Below the pieces are notes generated by a model that had not been told where the DNA came from, did no database searches, and saw only the letters and a list, made by a program, of their open reading frames with translations. DNA of 32,466 nt from Saccoglossus kowalevskii (lineage: Eukaryota > Hemichordata > Enteropneusta > Harrimaniidae), in contig NW_003125895.1 in NCBI RefSeq assembly GCF_000003605.2, positions 72,020-104,485 on the forward strand, given 5' to 3'. The translations under genes were made by a program, and so were the position numbers. This document shows, piece by piece, positions 1 to 10,483 of the stretch (the first letter of the stretch is position 1; every line of letters starts with the position of its first letter).

Positions 1-381
1 CGTCAACCGAAAGTATACACCGCCATCTTGTTCTTGACGTATTTATAAACAAAACGTTGTTTCGTTGCGTAAAACTAGTTTTTGCCAACGTTCCAGTGCT
101 GTAGGTTCGTTTTTCGGCCGCAAAAAGGGTATTTGTGATCGCTGGATTTGATTGATAGATGTTTTAGCTGGTTACAATCATGTAAACTGCAGAACGGTTC
201 TCCGCCATAAATTTGTAGGCGGGTGTCGAAACCCCGGTCTATGCGACTTCCCAGGACTGTGGGGGCCGAATGATCAGCGGAAGGAGGCCAACCTACAGGA
301 CTGTAACTCAGGGCTAGTTGCAACGTGACAATATCATTTATAGGCGCCCGTGTCAAATGCCCGTGTATCAACATGGTACGG
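1..381. other. Left edge, no supported gene
   Basis: A 128-codon minus-strand frame (75-461) crosses the family A MITE and shows no recognisable domain. GGGGTTTCGACACC on its minus strand resembles a tRNA T-arm, but I find no convincing cloverleaf. Nothing else is clear. Confidence 0.3.
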
Positions 382-485
382 TTAAAGGTCGGCAGTCGTC
401 GTGCCGCGTTCTGTTCGATATGGGACTCATAGCGACGTATACAACGCGTGTAAAAATACATTGTTTATTTACATGAAATTCAACC
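382..485 (+). mobile_element. TTAA-flanked MITE family A, copy 1 (3' truncated)
   Basis: Starts TTAA then AGGTCGGCAGTCGTCG, followed by the family interior TGTTCGATATGGGACTCATA, ACAACGCGTGTA and TTATTTACATGAAATTC. The right terminal repeat and second TTAA are missing or eroded after about 485. Confidence 0.6.
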
Positions 486-683
486 ACCGTGCTTCAATCT
501 TACAAAGCGACCGTGATGGATGCTCTCAAAACTATTCTTGGGATGGACGTCTGGATATTTTCACCGCCTGGCAACCATCACGGTGAAAACATAATCCGAA
601 GACTCTCAGAAAACAGTATTTCGGAATATTGGGGGACTCCCCTGAACAGTGTAACAAGATTACCTCTACATCATATGCAATAT

Positions 684-1090
684 ATAATATCAGAGGTACA
701 TTACTTGGGGTTTGCAACTACGGTGACATGATACCAAGATCCCGTTTCAATCTCGCTCTCGCATAAGCGTTCCAACTCAGAATAATTCGAATGCGCATGC
801 CCGAGGTAACTAGGATACTGGAATGTCCAGGTGGATCAAAATAGCTGCTCACGATATGACGGATTACGATAACTATATTTTCTTTACATTTTCGATGTAT
901 TACATTTTTTCACTATGAATGTGGTAATACATGTTTTATTATTTTATTACAAACCGCCTATCTCATGTCAGAAGGTCGTAGCACCAGTCTCGCTATTTAC
1001 GAGATGAGACTTGAATGGGATCTTGACATGATGTCACCATACAGTACTATGCGCGTTGCAAACCTCAAGTAATGTACCTCTGATAATATA
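684..1090. repeat. Inverted repeat, arms about 75-90 bp
   Basis: Left arm 684-757 (ATATCAGAGGTACATTACTT, GGTGACATGAT, AAGATCCC, CAATCTC) is matched in reverse complement by 1001-1090. About 240 bp lies between. It could be a MITE or an inverted duplication. Peptides SEVHYL(G/R)FAT appear in frames across both arms only because the DNA is repeated. Confidence 0.65.
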
Positions 1091-1146
1091 TATATACGTG
1101 TGTTACGCGTGAGCGGGTCAAATGGATGTAAACAATGCATCCTATT

Positions 1147-1229
1147 AGCATGGCGGTGAAGTTGTAAGCATGGCGGTCCGAACCCAAGCGTGGCGGCCGG
1201 GTCGCCAAGCATGGCGGTGCCGCCATGCT
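1147..1229. promoter_or_regulatory. Array of ATGGCGG motifs at 20-bp spacing
   Basis: AGCATGGCGG at 1147, 1167 and 1208 and AGCGTGGCGG at 1187, followed by an inverted copy CCGCCATGCT at 1220-1229 forming a 10-bp-arm hairpin with the fourth copy. ATGGCGG is the core of YY1-type sites (family knowledge). A TATA-like TATAATATAAAT follows at 1254-1265. No supported gene starts here. Confidence 0.4.
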
Positions 1230-1265
1230 TTGTTCTATGTGGGGAGAACGCTGTATAATATAAAT

Positions 1266-2880
1266 TTGGTTGCTCAGAATTAATTCAAAGTTGAGTTTGT
1301 GCTACTAGTATTTTCATCGGCTCTTCGAACGGCGTTCCACAGCAGCTCACACAGAGCCCATAGAACATGGTAGAGTGGTGCGCGTCTTAGCAACATGGTA
1401 GTAGAACGTTCTGTGACGTTGCTCCGCCACGAGAATACAACGACCAATCTCCTTCACATAGATCCTTGGGCATTCTCCTTCCCAGAGTTCCTTGCGGTTA
1501 GATCACCGAAAGTATATATTCGAGGAATAGAACTCTGCCTGAGAGATTAATTCTTTGGTTGTCCAAAAAAACGTATATTCAAGGAGTGCGTTCGCGTCGT
1601 CGCCTCGCGGTGGTGCAGGCGCCTCGAGTCTGCCCTGTTTTGTTCGGCTGCTATGTGACAGTTTTCACCGCTCCTGCTTGCAGAGCCGGGGAAGTTTGAG
1701 AAAATGATAGCCAACGACAAAATCGATAGGAAAAAAGTGTTTATCAAGAAATTAGATTATACGATAAATGACTAACTTTATAAACATACTAGAACCTTTG
1801 TGTTTTGTTGCTGTCAGACGCGGAAAATCGAATCCGTTCAAGCCAGTAATAGTATTGAAATATTAACCAGAATACAAGATGAACGGAAATGTTAAGAAAC
1901 CCCTTTCATTTTAGTGTATCATGTGCGCCATTTCACTACAATAACATTAGTAAACATAGTCCGCGATAAAATGGTTCGCATTTACGTTTTTACGAAGTCT
2001 GACATTCGAATGTCACATACGTTTTCTTTTTCACTTTTTGTAGTACGCTTTCAGATGTAACAACTACGGGGAAATGGCCGTGCGTGGTGAGGTGATTGAC
2101 CACAAAATTAAAGGCTGCCTGTGGCAGAGGTACTATTGCGTAAAGCGCAAAGACCTGTGGGAAGGAGATTGGGGAGTTGCATGACAAGAATGGTTGAAAA
2201 AATCGTTTACATGAATTAATATTCACAAGCAGTAAAAAACTCATCCTTCCAGTAAAATTGCTTTCCGATAGCTCACATGATAGTTCTGAATTGATTGATT
2301 CTATCGCTATCGAAAAACTGATGTAAAAGTGTTTTTTGTAACACGTTTTTGATCAGGCTCCCGCAAACTGTTACTACAGGTTATTTCTTTACCGTGATTA
2401 TAGCAAGTTACGAAATTCATGGAGAAGGCAGAAGCTCGTTGATATTTCACCCAAGTACTATTGTTCAATATTGTTAAAACTGCTTTCAGTAACTTTTATC
2501 AGTGACAAGTTTCATAATTAATATGCATTCCAAGAAATCACAGTGTGTGTGCATGCGCAGTTTGAAATGGAACATTTTTGAAGGCAATAAAATCCCGCGT
2601 AGAACTCAGGCTTCAGTGCGTCAAACGAGCTGTTGGTTGATTTGTATTGCAATAGACATAGAGTCTGTATTTTTCTATGTGATGTTTCTTAGTTTTGTTG
2701 GTGATTATTCTGTAAAGAAATCGATGAAATTATTTCATCTGTTTGTAAAAGGGACATTGCTGCTACGACGATGGCCTACAGACGACCGACTTCGAAACGT
2801 TCCACCCAGATCGGACGTGCCAATTCTCCATCCCTGGTATTTTGTAGAGATAGAACTCTTCCTGGTCTGGGACCAGGGCC
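1266..2880. other. Intergenic, no supported gene
   Basis: AACATGGTAG occurs twice near 1364 and 1393. Otherwise only scattered short frames (1547-1747, 1990-2244 minus) with no family features. The long GTG-initiated frame from 2502 runs through the hAT MITE and is not convincing. Confidence 0.4.
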
Positions 2881-2888
2881 TGGGCCAG

Positions 2889-3044
2889 CAGTGGTGGATC
2901 CAGCAAAATGTATTGGGAGGGGCCAAGATACGCTTAAAATTACGGAGCGTAAATCGCAGAGAAACTATGCGTAATCCAGATGATATGAATCGTCATGCGT
3001 TTGGGGGGGCATGCCCCCCCTGCCCCCCTCTGGATCCGCCACTG
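2889..3044. mobile_element. hAT-type MITE with perfect 8-bp target-site duplication
   Basis: 156 bp. Terminal repeats CAGTGGTGGATCCAG (2889-2903) and its near-perfect reverse complement CTGGATCCGCCACTG (3030-3044), 14 of 15 matching. TGGGCCAG flanks it on both sides (2881-2888 and 3045-3052). An 8-bp duplication and CAGTG ends fit hAT elements. A G-run/C-run palindrome lies near the right end. Open frames crossing it (2502-3158 plus, 2965-3330 minus) are by-products. Confidence 0.88.
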
Positions 3045-3159
3045 TGGGCCAGGCATAGGGACAGGGAGATTGTACATGACAACGACTTGAAACGCGCCGT
3101 CTACGGTGATGCACAGAAATTCGGTCTTCTGAACCGCGAGAATCTCCGCACGAGGTGAC

Positions 3160-3167
3160 TATATTTA
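3160..3167 (+). promoter_or_regulatory. TATA-like box upstream of the unknown gene
   Basis: TATATTTA sits 89-96 bp before the start codon at 3256, a plausible distance for a short 5' leader. The hAT-type MITE ends about 115 bp further upstream. This is only a motif match in AT-rich DNA. Confidence 0.25.
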
Positions 3168-3255
3168 GAACAACGTCATCGCTTCCATTGCTTCCAAATT
3201 TCCGGAAAGTAATAATCGGATAGAGACGGAAACAACACGTTAATTTCATTGTAAA

Positions 3256-3634
3256 ATGCCGCACACACGTTACACCGAAAACGACTCCATTCACCGAGTG
3301 ACATCGCAGACGCCACGGCCACAGAAACATAGTTTTAGGAATTCAAACTATGTTGAAATGTGCAAAGCAGACGAATATGAAGAAGAAATCGAAAGTTTCG
3401 TCGGGTTCTATTTGCAATGGATTTCAGACGCGATTTTTGCCGTGATGTTCACCATTGCGGTGTTGTGTACCATGGACATACTCTGGCGTCAAATAAATCG
3501 CATTTCGATGGCAATCCATAAAAAGCTGAACAAACGGGACAAGTGTATCGACTGCTGCGATCAACCCAAACTTATGGAAGCCGCGAAACCATCCAACACG
3601 AATATTAAAAGAAAGCGCAACTTGCAGCGGAAAG
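3256..3634 (+). CDS. Exon 1 of the unknown membrane-protein gene
   Basis: Encodes residues 1-126, including the N-terminal polar region, the membrane segment and the basic juxtamembrane stretch. It ends in phase 1 (cgg aaa g) at GTATCT. Read-through past the donor would add only about 15 residues before a TAG-terminated end (stop at 3679-3681), so an unspliced 141-residue product is the alternative reading. Confidence 0.6.
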
Positions 3635-4918
3635 GTATCTTTACAATTCTGTCCATTTATTATAACACTTGTTCAATGTAGCTTAGAAAAATGCAATATT
3701 TTTACAGTAGCCATATAAAAACAACCCCTATTTTGTGATATAATTGAAAATTATATGACATTGTACTTGTCTCTTGGATTGGAATTTAATTACACTCCTA
3801 GAGACATATCTTACTCGAATTAAAATGTGGATAGAACCTCTATCTCTCTAGTGAGTATAATAAATTATCTTTTGTCTTCAATAGTCTTGAGTAATCTGTA
3901 ATCGGTAAAGTTATCATGGGTGTACATATGAAATATATTTCGTTATGAATTATTTTTTAAGATATTTCTGAATGTTCTTGTCGAAGTTTTAAACTAATAA
4001 TCGAAAGAATTTAACAATATCGAAAACGGAAAGTCTTCATCGTAATTTACGATGGAAAATGTGATTTATTGAACGCCGTAAACCCATTGCCTGAAAGTAA
4101 AGTCTGATATCCTAAATTGTTCGAGTTACAAAAACATCGGGTTAAATGACCACGAACATATTCCATAAACCGTGTCCACTCTTGCAAAAGCACATCCAAG
4201 TTATAAATCGATTAACTGTCTAGTGAAATTCGTGTTACTGACTCGAAATTTCATCAACATTGATTATTTTTATTTTTTAGTAACTCAACTCGGAACTTTA
4301 ATTAGCAGTCAGGCAAACGTGCAACTGTCGAAATTAAAAAGAATCTATGTTCATGTTATCCGTACCTCGAAGTTATTCAAGTTCCTCATAAACAAATAAC
4401 AACAATTTCGTGCTCGAAATATGTTTAAAAATTCGTGTAAAATTTGAATTCGAGTATAATTTTAGGCTGGTTTAAAAAATGCGGACGCGGTCATTTTTGT
4501 TACTCTAGATGGTCGCACCTCGATATTCCTAACTCGAACGATTCAACATATTAAAGTGAAGGCAGAGTCTTACCTTTCTTTGGTTGTACTCGGGTGAGAA
4601 TATCCTCATGTCAGGTTAAGTATCTGAACGAACTAGTGAAGGAACGGTAGCTAAGGCTTGCACTATTTCCCAGATTCAGATCAGACTACCGAAGTTCCCG
4701 GATGTTGGACAATGGGAACTTTGGTACCTGTCGGGATCCTTCGGCGATACGTCAATCACATCGGCCATTTATACTACAATATCAACCAGTTGACGAGGGA
4801 GGCGAAATCATGAGAATCACCCTATAGCCGCCGAAGGGCGCCATTATGCTTGTAGCTGTGGGTCCACCATAGTTCTTCTTGTATCGTCGTTAGTCTTTGT
4901 GATGGTATTTTAGTCATT

Positions 4919-4977
<59 letters not shown>

Positions 4978-7900
4978 GTCATTCTTACTAACTTTTATTT
5001 GTAGTGATTAATATTTCTATTACTATATGCTGCTATTATTATTATATAAATATGTTATTTTCAGATATTAGGATTGTTATCTTCACAGAAGAGCTAGGCT
5101 CCTTTCATGGAATTGCGTAACACAAACATGCGACGCCAAATGGCATAGCAAGTACAAGTTGATAAAAGTACACTATTTCCATATATCACGCAATTGAAAC
5201 TAACGCCGATCGGTAGTATTTTTATTAAATACTCACCAGCCCGAAAATGGACAAAGATGATGAAGTTGTTTTCCCGGAATTTAGGTCGCTAAACCGGACG
5301 TAACGAACGAGTTCGAACGAGGAAACGAAACGGAAAGCTTAAAACGCCTGCTACTATTAGAATTTTGCTATGGATCTCTTGGTATTTTACATTTCTCTCA
5401 AGAAAACACATGCATCTGAAGCAGACAGCATGTTATCTGGAATACCTTTTCCAGTGACGTCATATCGTCCTCGTTCGACCTGAAGAAAATAGCTGCGGAA
5501 AACGGAGTTGAGTGAAGTCTGGGGCACTACAACCCGGGAAAAATAACATCAAACTAATGGTTTTTGTCACGTTTTTGGTTTTGGTGAGAGTTAATAACAT
5601 ATCAATTTGCGTTACCTTCGATGGTGCGATGCGAGAACATATTCTGCTTTTATCGACTTTTATTTGCGATTCCATTTTGCATCGCACGTTTGTGTTACAC
5701 AGTTCTTTGGGAGGAACCATAGCTCTTCTGTGTCGATAGGAATCCTAATACATGTATCTGAAAATAACAAATTTAGTGATACCAAATGTATCAGAAATGT
5801 CTAAAATACCATCACAAAGACTAAAGACCAACACAAGAAGAGATATGGACCCCAACTATTATGCATGGTATTCGTACGTGTAGATCGTTTTTTCCATACC
5901 GTTTTGTTTTATTTCTAGACACTTCGAGTAATACAAATGTCGACGCCATCATTCTGACTAGTTCACCAGACTCGCCGGAAGTAGACACACGCGGTGGTGT
6001 GGACGTGGCTATTCAATGTACAATAAAAAATAAACACAAGGAAGTACAAACACTGGCCCGAAGTAAAAGTAGAGCTGTTCAATGTGAACTTGAATTGAAG
6101 GACATCAACCACAGGGGGTGCTGTGTAGACAACAACAACAACACGTGCGATGCGTACGTGCAACACGAAGTTACCTATGGACAGACTAATCAGTCCAACG
6201 GTGACAGTGCACGTGACAATCAATATACGAATCAATTACAGACGCCCTCATCGAAGAATATGGGAGAATCCAAATGTGATAGTTATGGCGATTGTGGCTA
6301 TGACGTTCCATTGGAAGACCAACTTGCCCAGGGAGATTCCAACGTACTAACTCACCCTCTACTTCAACATTGGCTTTTAGAGCAGGGTGCGCTGGTACCC
6401 TATTATCAGGGCTTGGTTCCACGATTTGTGTAAGTCATCAATGCTATAATTTTACTAGAACAACAATGACGCAAGATTATGCTCATATTATAATATCAAA
6501 CACTGTGACGAATCGTTCAAACTATTTATTCATCGCAACGCTTAACATTCCAACGAGGGAATTAATTGAAAAATTGCATCGCAGGCGAGTTTATCTGTTT
6601 AGTAATAAAAAATGGTGTAAAGCGGCATGGCGCGACAGCAAACTTATCGGGTAGACATGGCATGTATAAAAAAACGAAACTCCAGTCAGTTAACTTTTTC
6701 AAAATATTAAATGTTTTATAAAAGGGTGGGTTTAAACATTAATTTTGAAAAACAGTATAGCTGGGTAGATTGAGAAAAGGTCGTAACAAACTGTACGGGG
6801 TTAAATGGCCCACCGGCGCTATCAACATTGTTAGCATATATTTCTTGTACTGTCCCAATGAAATGGAAGTAAAAATCTCAGAACCATGTTAAGAATGTGG
6901 TCATGTAGGAAATTATTGTCTCATTTGTAAAATTGCTGTAATAAACACACAAGCAACATTCAGCAAGGTTCATGGCGTATTTGACATTTTTTTGGAACGG
7001 GGCGAAGATGGGCCATGGTGGGATAAAATGTCAGATTTGTTCATTAAGAAAAGTACAAAAACTTGTTTGCTATATAGAAGTTATCAAACATGAAAATAAA
7101 GAAACCGTGGATGCATGGGATGAGTGGGGGGTAGATAGTTAGATTTAAATGTAATTTTAATAAACAATGTTTGCCAGTGAAGTGTTCTACTTTTATTGAA
7201 TAGTCCTGTCTCAAAAGAAACGCGATGACATTACATTACGACAACAAATTGTAAATCTGAGCACTACACTGTCATGCTAATATTAATTTGGAAACGAGTC
7301 AACAATATCATCGAACACATTGTAACGAATCTACCATCCATTTTCTCCGTTAGTGGTATCCATTCTCTTGGTGGAGACGCTGTCAATGTCATTGTAACTT
7401 ACCGGTAAGTAAACAACAACACCTTCGCGTACGAGTCATAGAAAATACTGTAAAATATGTCTTTTTAGCTAGCATGTTATTTTAGCTAATTTAGCTAATC
7501 TGTAATTTCGCTAATTCAAGATGTCACTAATTCAAAATAAAGTATATTCTCACAATGAGATTGTTGGCACTTTAGCTAAATTAAGATTTTGTTAATTCAT
7601 GCATGGAGTCAAATTAGCTAAAATGGCATGTAGCTATTTAAACATGTTATACAGTACACTGACTACACGTGCTCATTTCATTAGATCGATTGAGTTTGAT
7701 GACGTCACATGCAACTTAGCAATAGTTAGAGAGAGCAGTCAGATATGGAACGCATGTGTTGACATTGCACATATCCCAAAATATGGCGTGTTGAGTACAG
7801 TACCCGGGGTACAGTCAGGCAGTGCGGGTCAGTCTATTTTGTTCATACGGTCAGATACTATCTAAGTAACCTGACATTATGACGTTATTAATGCATGATA

Positions 7901-8128
7901 TTTTTAGACATTCATTTGTAGAGTGTTTCTCGCAATACCACGTTAATATAAATAATACATTGTGTAATTTGCAGGGAGCCCGCCGCAGATACCGACCACA
8001 GCTCAGCACCACTGTTGTTGTGGACTGTGATACCATGGGAATGCCGGTCATGTATCGGTGATAAAAATGGTATGGAGGCACTGCACAACCCAACCCATGA
8101 AGACAAACACGGCAGCCCAGGCCAATGA
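3256..8128 (+). CDS. Predicted three-exon gene, single-pass membrane protein of unknown family
   Basis: Coding join 3256-3634, 5919-6429 and 7975-8128 (1044 nt, 347 residues). I do not recognise the family and assign no function. The start ATG has A at -3, with an in-frame TAA at 3241 and no AG acceptor between them. Residues 1-47 are polar and acidic just before the membrane (EYEEEIE). About 49-76 is a hydrophobic segment (FYLQWISDAIFAVMFTIAVL). Residues 78-122 are basic with a CIDCC motif at 97-101. By the positive-inside rule the long C-terminal part would be cytosolic (inference). Exon 2 encodes a Ser/Asn/Asp-rich tail with scattered Cys, an NNNN run and a hydrophobic patch near 270-297. 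Evidence for a real gene: donor GTATCT at 3635 and acceptor TTTCTAG at 5912-5918 agree in phase, as do donor GTAAGT at 6430 and acceptor TTTGCAG at 7974. Exon 1 and 2 are better supported than exon 3. A TATA-like box lies 89-96 bp upstream and AATAAA follows the stop. Confidence 0.6.
4840..5865. repeat. Imperfect inverted duplication with two exon-like cores in intron 1
   Basis: Left arm about 4840-5185, right arm about 5635-5865 in reverse orientation. Shared blocks include CTTTGTGATGGTATTTTAG (left 4891-4909, right about 5800-5818 in reverse), an acceptor-like TTATTTTCAG (ending 5064 in the left arm and at 5758 on the minus strand in the right), and a core encoding NCVTQTCDAKW in both arms (5111-5143 plus; 5672-5704 minus). 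The left copy lacks one base relative to the right just upstream of the core, which breaks the frame. The right copy has a TAA where the left has TAC four codons after the core. Both therefore look like pseudo-exons of the same unknown source, or the terminal repeats of a larger element. Confidence 0.6.
4923..4974. repeat. (AT)26 microsatellite
   Basis: Uninterrupted AT dinucleotide run inside the left arm of the intron 1 inverted duplication. The right arm lacks it, so it expanded after the duplication. Confidence 0.95.
5919..6429 (+). CDS. Exon 2 of the unknown membrane-protein gene
   Basis: Starts after a pyrimidine-rich acceptor (tttgttttatttctag) in the phase left by exon 1, joining g to ac to make Asp127. 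It encodes a polar, cysteine-containing region to residue 296. If the GTAAGT at 6430 is not used, the frame ends two codons later at TAA 6431-6433 and the protein is 297 residues. AATAAA at 6604-6609 would then be a candidate polyadenylation signal. Confidence 0.6.
6430..7974 (+). other. Intron 2 of the unknown gene
   Basis: 1545-bp intron, GTAAGT to TTTGCAG. It contains the small TAGCTAA inverted-repeat element at about 7462-7640 and a full CRE-type palindrome TGACGTCA at 7700-7707. The remainder is AT-rich with nothing recognisable. Short open frames at 6370-6654 and 7599-7865 show no family features. Confidence 0.45.
7462..7640. mobile_element. Small inverted-repeat element with TTAGCTAA motifs
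   Basis: Left end TTTTTAGCTAGCATG followed by ATTTTAGCTAATTT matches, in reverse complement, the right end region (AAATTAGCTAAAATGGCATG and following). Several TTAGCTAA palindromes lie inside. It is about 180 bp with no coding capacity, consistent with a MITE. I could not fix a target-site duplication. Confidence 0.4.
7975..8128 (+). CDS. Exon 3 (terminal) of the unknown membrane-protein gene
   Basis: After the acceptor at 7974, the frame dictated by exon 2 is open for 50 further codons and ends at TGA 8126-8128. The peptide has a Leu/Trp patch (LLLWTVIPW), a CRSC pair and a polar His/Pro-rich tail. The frame in line with the sequence before the acceptor closes earlier, at 8061. The phase match and length are supportive, but the pyrimidine tract is weak, so this exon is less certain than the first two. 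Confidence 0.5.
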
Positions 8129-8324
8129 TCATTTGAAGATGGAAAATATTATATTTGTATATATTTAAAACAGTCTGATTAAAATGAGATCCCAATAGCC
8201 TCTTATTTATTAATTTTTTATATATTATTTATTTACCAGCATGTGGTTATAGTTAAAAAAACCACAGGATATAATGTATGTAATAGAAAACAACAACAAT
8301 TTACAAATAATTGAATATGCAGGA

Positions 8325-8330
8325 AATAAA
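8325..8330 (+). terminator. Candidate polyadenylation signal of the unknown gene
   Basis: First AATAAA downstream of the exon 3 stop at 8128, giving a 3' UTR of about 200 nt. An earlier AATAAA at 6604-6609 lies in intron 2 and would serve the two-exon form. Confidence 0.35.
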
Positions 8331-8345
8331 AATTCGTACAGTATA

Positions 8346-9601
8346 TGGTATTAAAGTAGCATTTGTTATAGTGACTTGGATTGGATTCTGATTTATACCC
8401 ATAACGTTATTGTTGCATCATGAAACAGTACTTGATGGTGAACTACGCAAGTACGCATGCTCTTTCAATTTATGGTACGTACCAATAACTCATTACCTAT
8501 ATGCACGAATCGCATTATGTTTCTCATAAGTGATGAGTTCCACAACAGCACGATACACGATGTACCCCGAGTACGTGGGCTTTTCTGTGATATGAAACTG
8601 GAACGAGGTACGAGGTGCTTTATCTGACTTACCCCCCTCCCCCCAAGAAATCTACGAATAATCATTTTAAGGGAGTCTCGTTATTTACATCGTCTTCAGG
8701 GAGTCTTTTCAACAACACTACATAAACTTTTTTTCTGGCAAAAAGCCTCCATGACTCTTTCCAAATTAAAGACACTGTGAAAGCCACATAAAGTTGTTAA
8801 ATTTTAATGTATTTTATCCCTACCGCAGCTGGAGCATAAAGCCATGCACGTGACGTAATAACGCCTTATATGGAATTTCTCTGTCGTGTTGAGATGGATT
8901 TTTGGAATAATATTCATGTAACCCTATGGTTTCAACGAAGTACAAATGTCTGTTAAAATGCCTGTCTTATTGGCATTTTATTAAATTGAATTATATTGAA
9001 GAGTTAATGTTACACAGTACATTTTTTTTATTCGGCAATTGTACCCTGTCTCGAATATTAATGGCGGTGATTGGCATTATGTGGAATTGTGTTGGTGAAT
9101 GAGGTTGGCGGAGAGTAGTCGCTTAGGTGTTGGAGGGGGACACATAGAAAAATGTAGGAATATGTCGCAATCGTCTATCATGTTTTACATGTCAAGGTTA
9201 CTATGTTGAAAATGTTTTGTAATTCAACTTCTCAATCACATGAATTTTTTTAGTATGCATTTGGATATGTGGGTTTTCTGTGATTTAGTAAAAGAGGGGA
9301 ATCGGAGAGGATTTGACTTAGTAAATACGAGTCATTTAAGTGGACATGTTGATGTCGCCGACTTTTCCATTCATGTACTATGAATAACGCTGGTGTCTAT
9401 GTACGCCGCTGGTGGCCTGATAACGCGTGTCACGTAGTGTACGACCATATATTACTACTACAGCCGACCCAAGTACACGCGGCAAGAAAATGTCATAAAA
9501 TATGGGGTAGACGTTGCATATACTGACAGGTGTACCCCACATACGAGATTCATCCGTACTGAGTCATCTGCAAACAATTCTACTCAATACACTCACTACC
9601 C
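8346..9601. other. Intergenic, nothing recognised
   Basis: AT-rich sequence downstream of the unknown gene. No coding exon, tRNA or clear repeat seen. CACGTGACGTAA near 8848 is an isolated E-box/CRE-like overlap. Confidence 0.4.
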
Positions 9602-9697
9602 CTATTCTATTCTATTCTATTCTATTCTATTCTATTCTATTCTATTCTATTCTATTCTATTCTATTCTATTCTATTCTATTCTATTCTATTCTATTC
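9602..9697. repeat. (CTATT)n microsatellite, about 19 copies
   Basis: Near-perfect pentanucleotide array. The frame rich in FYSIL that covers it (9514-9750) is an artefact of the repeat. Confidence 0.97.
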
Positions 9698-10483
9698 TTC
9701 GTATAAATCGTTATTATCGCAGACACTTCTCGTTCCTGCACTGCATTTGAACTGCATCGCCATTACCAGTTTATGGCGCTCGTTAATAATTGCATGCTAC
9801 CAGTAAATCATACCAAGTTACTGTATCGCCCACTTACACTACTTCCGTCTTATTCCTGGTGTATGTGCGTTTCAGTCGTCGTGCCGCGTCGTGTTCGATA
9901 AGGTCCCATGCAACGAATACAACGCATGTAAAATACATTGTTTACATGAAATTCTGTCGTGCTTTTCTCAGCCTTTTTATGCGGGCTTTAGTTCCTAAGA
10001 TCGAACGTAATCCGTGAAAGCCCAAGGTCGATGAAAAGGGGCGTGTCATATGTAAATAACCATAATATAATACGTGTAAAAATGTATATTAAAATATTTG
10101 CATATATACTATTACATATTTGTTAACTATGTCAATGTATGTTGGTTTGTTTATGTTTGTTTATTTATAGTTTCAGTAGCCACGTGATTGGAATTTGTTG
10201 TTTTTTATTTAAATGTAATAAATCAAATGACCGTGCTTCAGGACACTCGGGGAAGGTATTCCACTCAACATAACACATCTTCCATTCACTACAGACAAAC
10301 AAGATGTGATAACCACTACCTGTCACTCAAGACTCCGGACATTCGTCGAATATTTTCAGAAATACCACTATCTGTTAAATTCCTTGACCTAGGCCAAGTG
10401 TTTATTTAGAGTTTGTGTTTTGATGTATTTGCGCGATATGTTCCCAAAATCATGAGCTATCTCGTATTATACATTGTTCTAAA
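9698..10483. other. Spacer between the two CTATT arrays
   Basis: Holds the degenerate family A MITE fragment at 9872-9955. The 73-75 codon frames at 9790-10017 and 10188-10409 have no recognisable features. Confidence 0.35.
9872..9955 (+). mobile_element. TTAA MITE family A, copy 2 (degenerate fragment)
   Basis: CAGTCGTCGTGCCGCG, TGTTCGATA, ACAACGCATGTAAAATACAT and TTTACATGAAATTC occur in the same order as in the intact copies. Neither end has a preserved TTAA. Confidence 0.55.

Larger units (their letters stand above)
3635..5918 (+). other. Intron 1 of the unknown gene
   Basis: 2284-bp intron with GT and AG ends. 3660-4830 is AT-rich with no coding signal or clear repeat that I can see. 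4840-5865 holds an imperfect inverted duplication described separately, including an (AT)26 run. Open frames on both strands inside it (for example 5460-5720 minus and 5512-5739 plus) overlap the inverted arms and are not supported as genes of their own. Confidence 0.5.

Noticed and set aside
75-461. 128-codon minus-strand frame and a tRNA T-arm-like stretch
   Set aside because: The frame crosses the family A MITE; no A-box or cloverleaf could be built around GGGGTTTCGACACC.
2502-3158. 218-codon plus-strand frame upstream of the unknown gene
   Set aside because: It begins at GTG, runs straight through a hAT MITE and its target duplication, and shows no domain. The MITE part yields the familiar Pro/Gly-rich artefact peptide on both strands.
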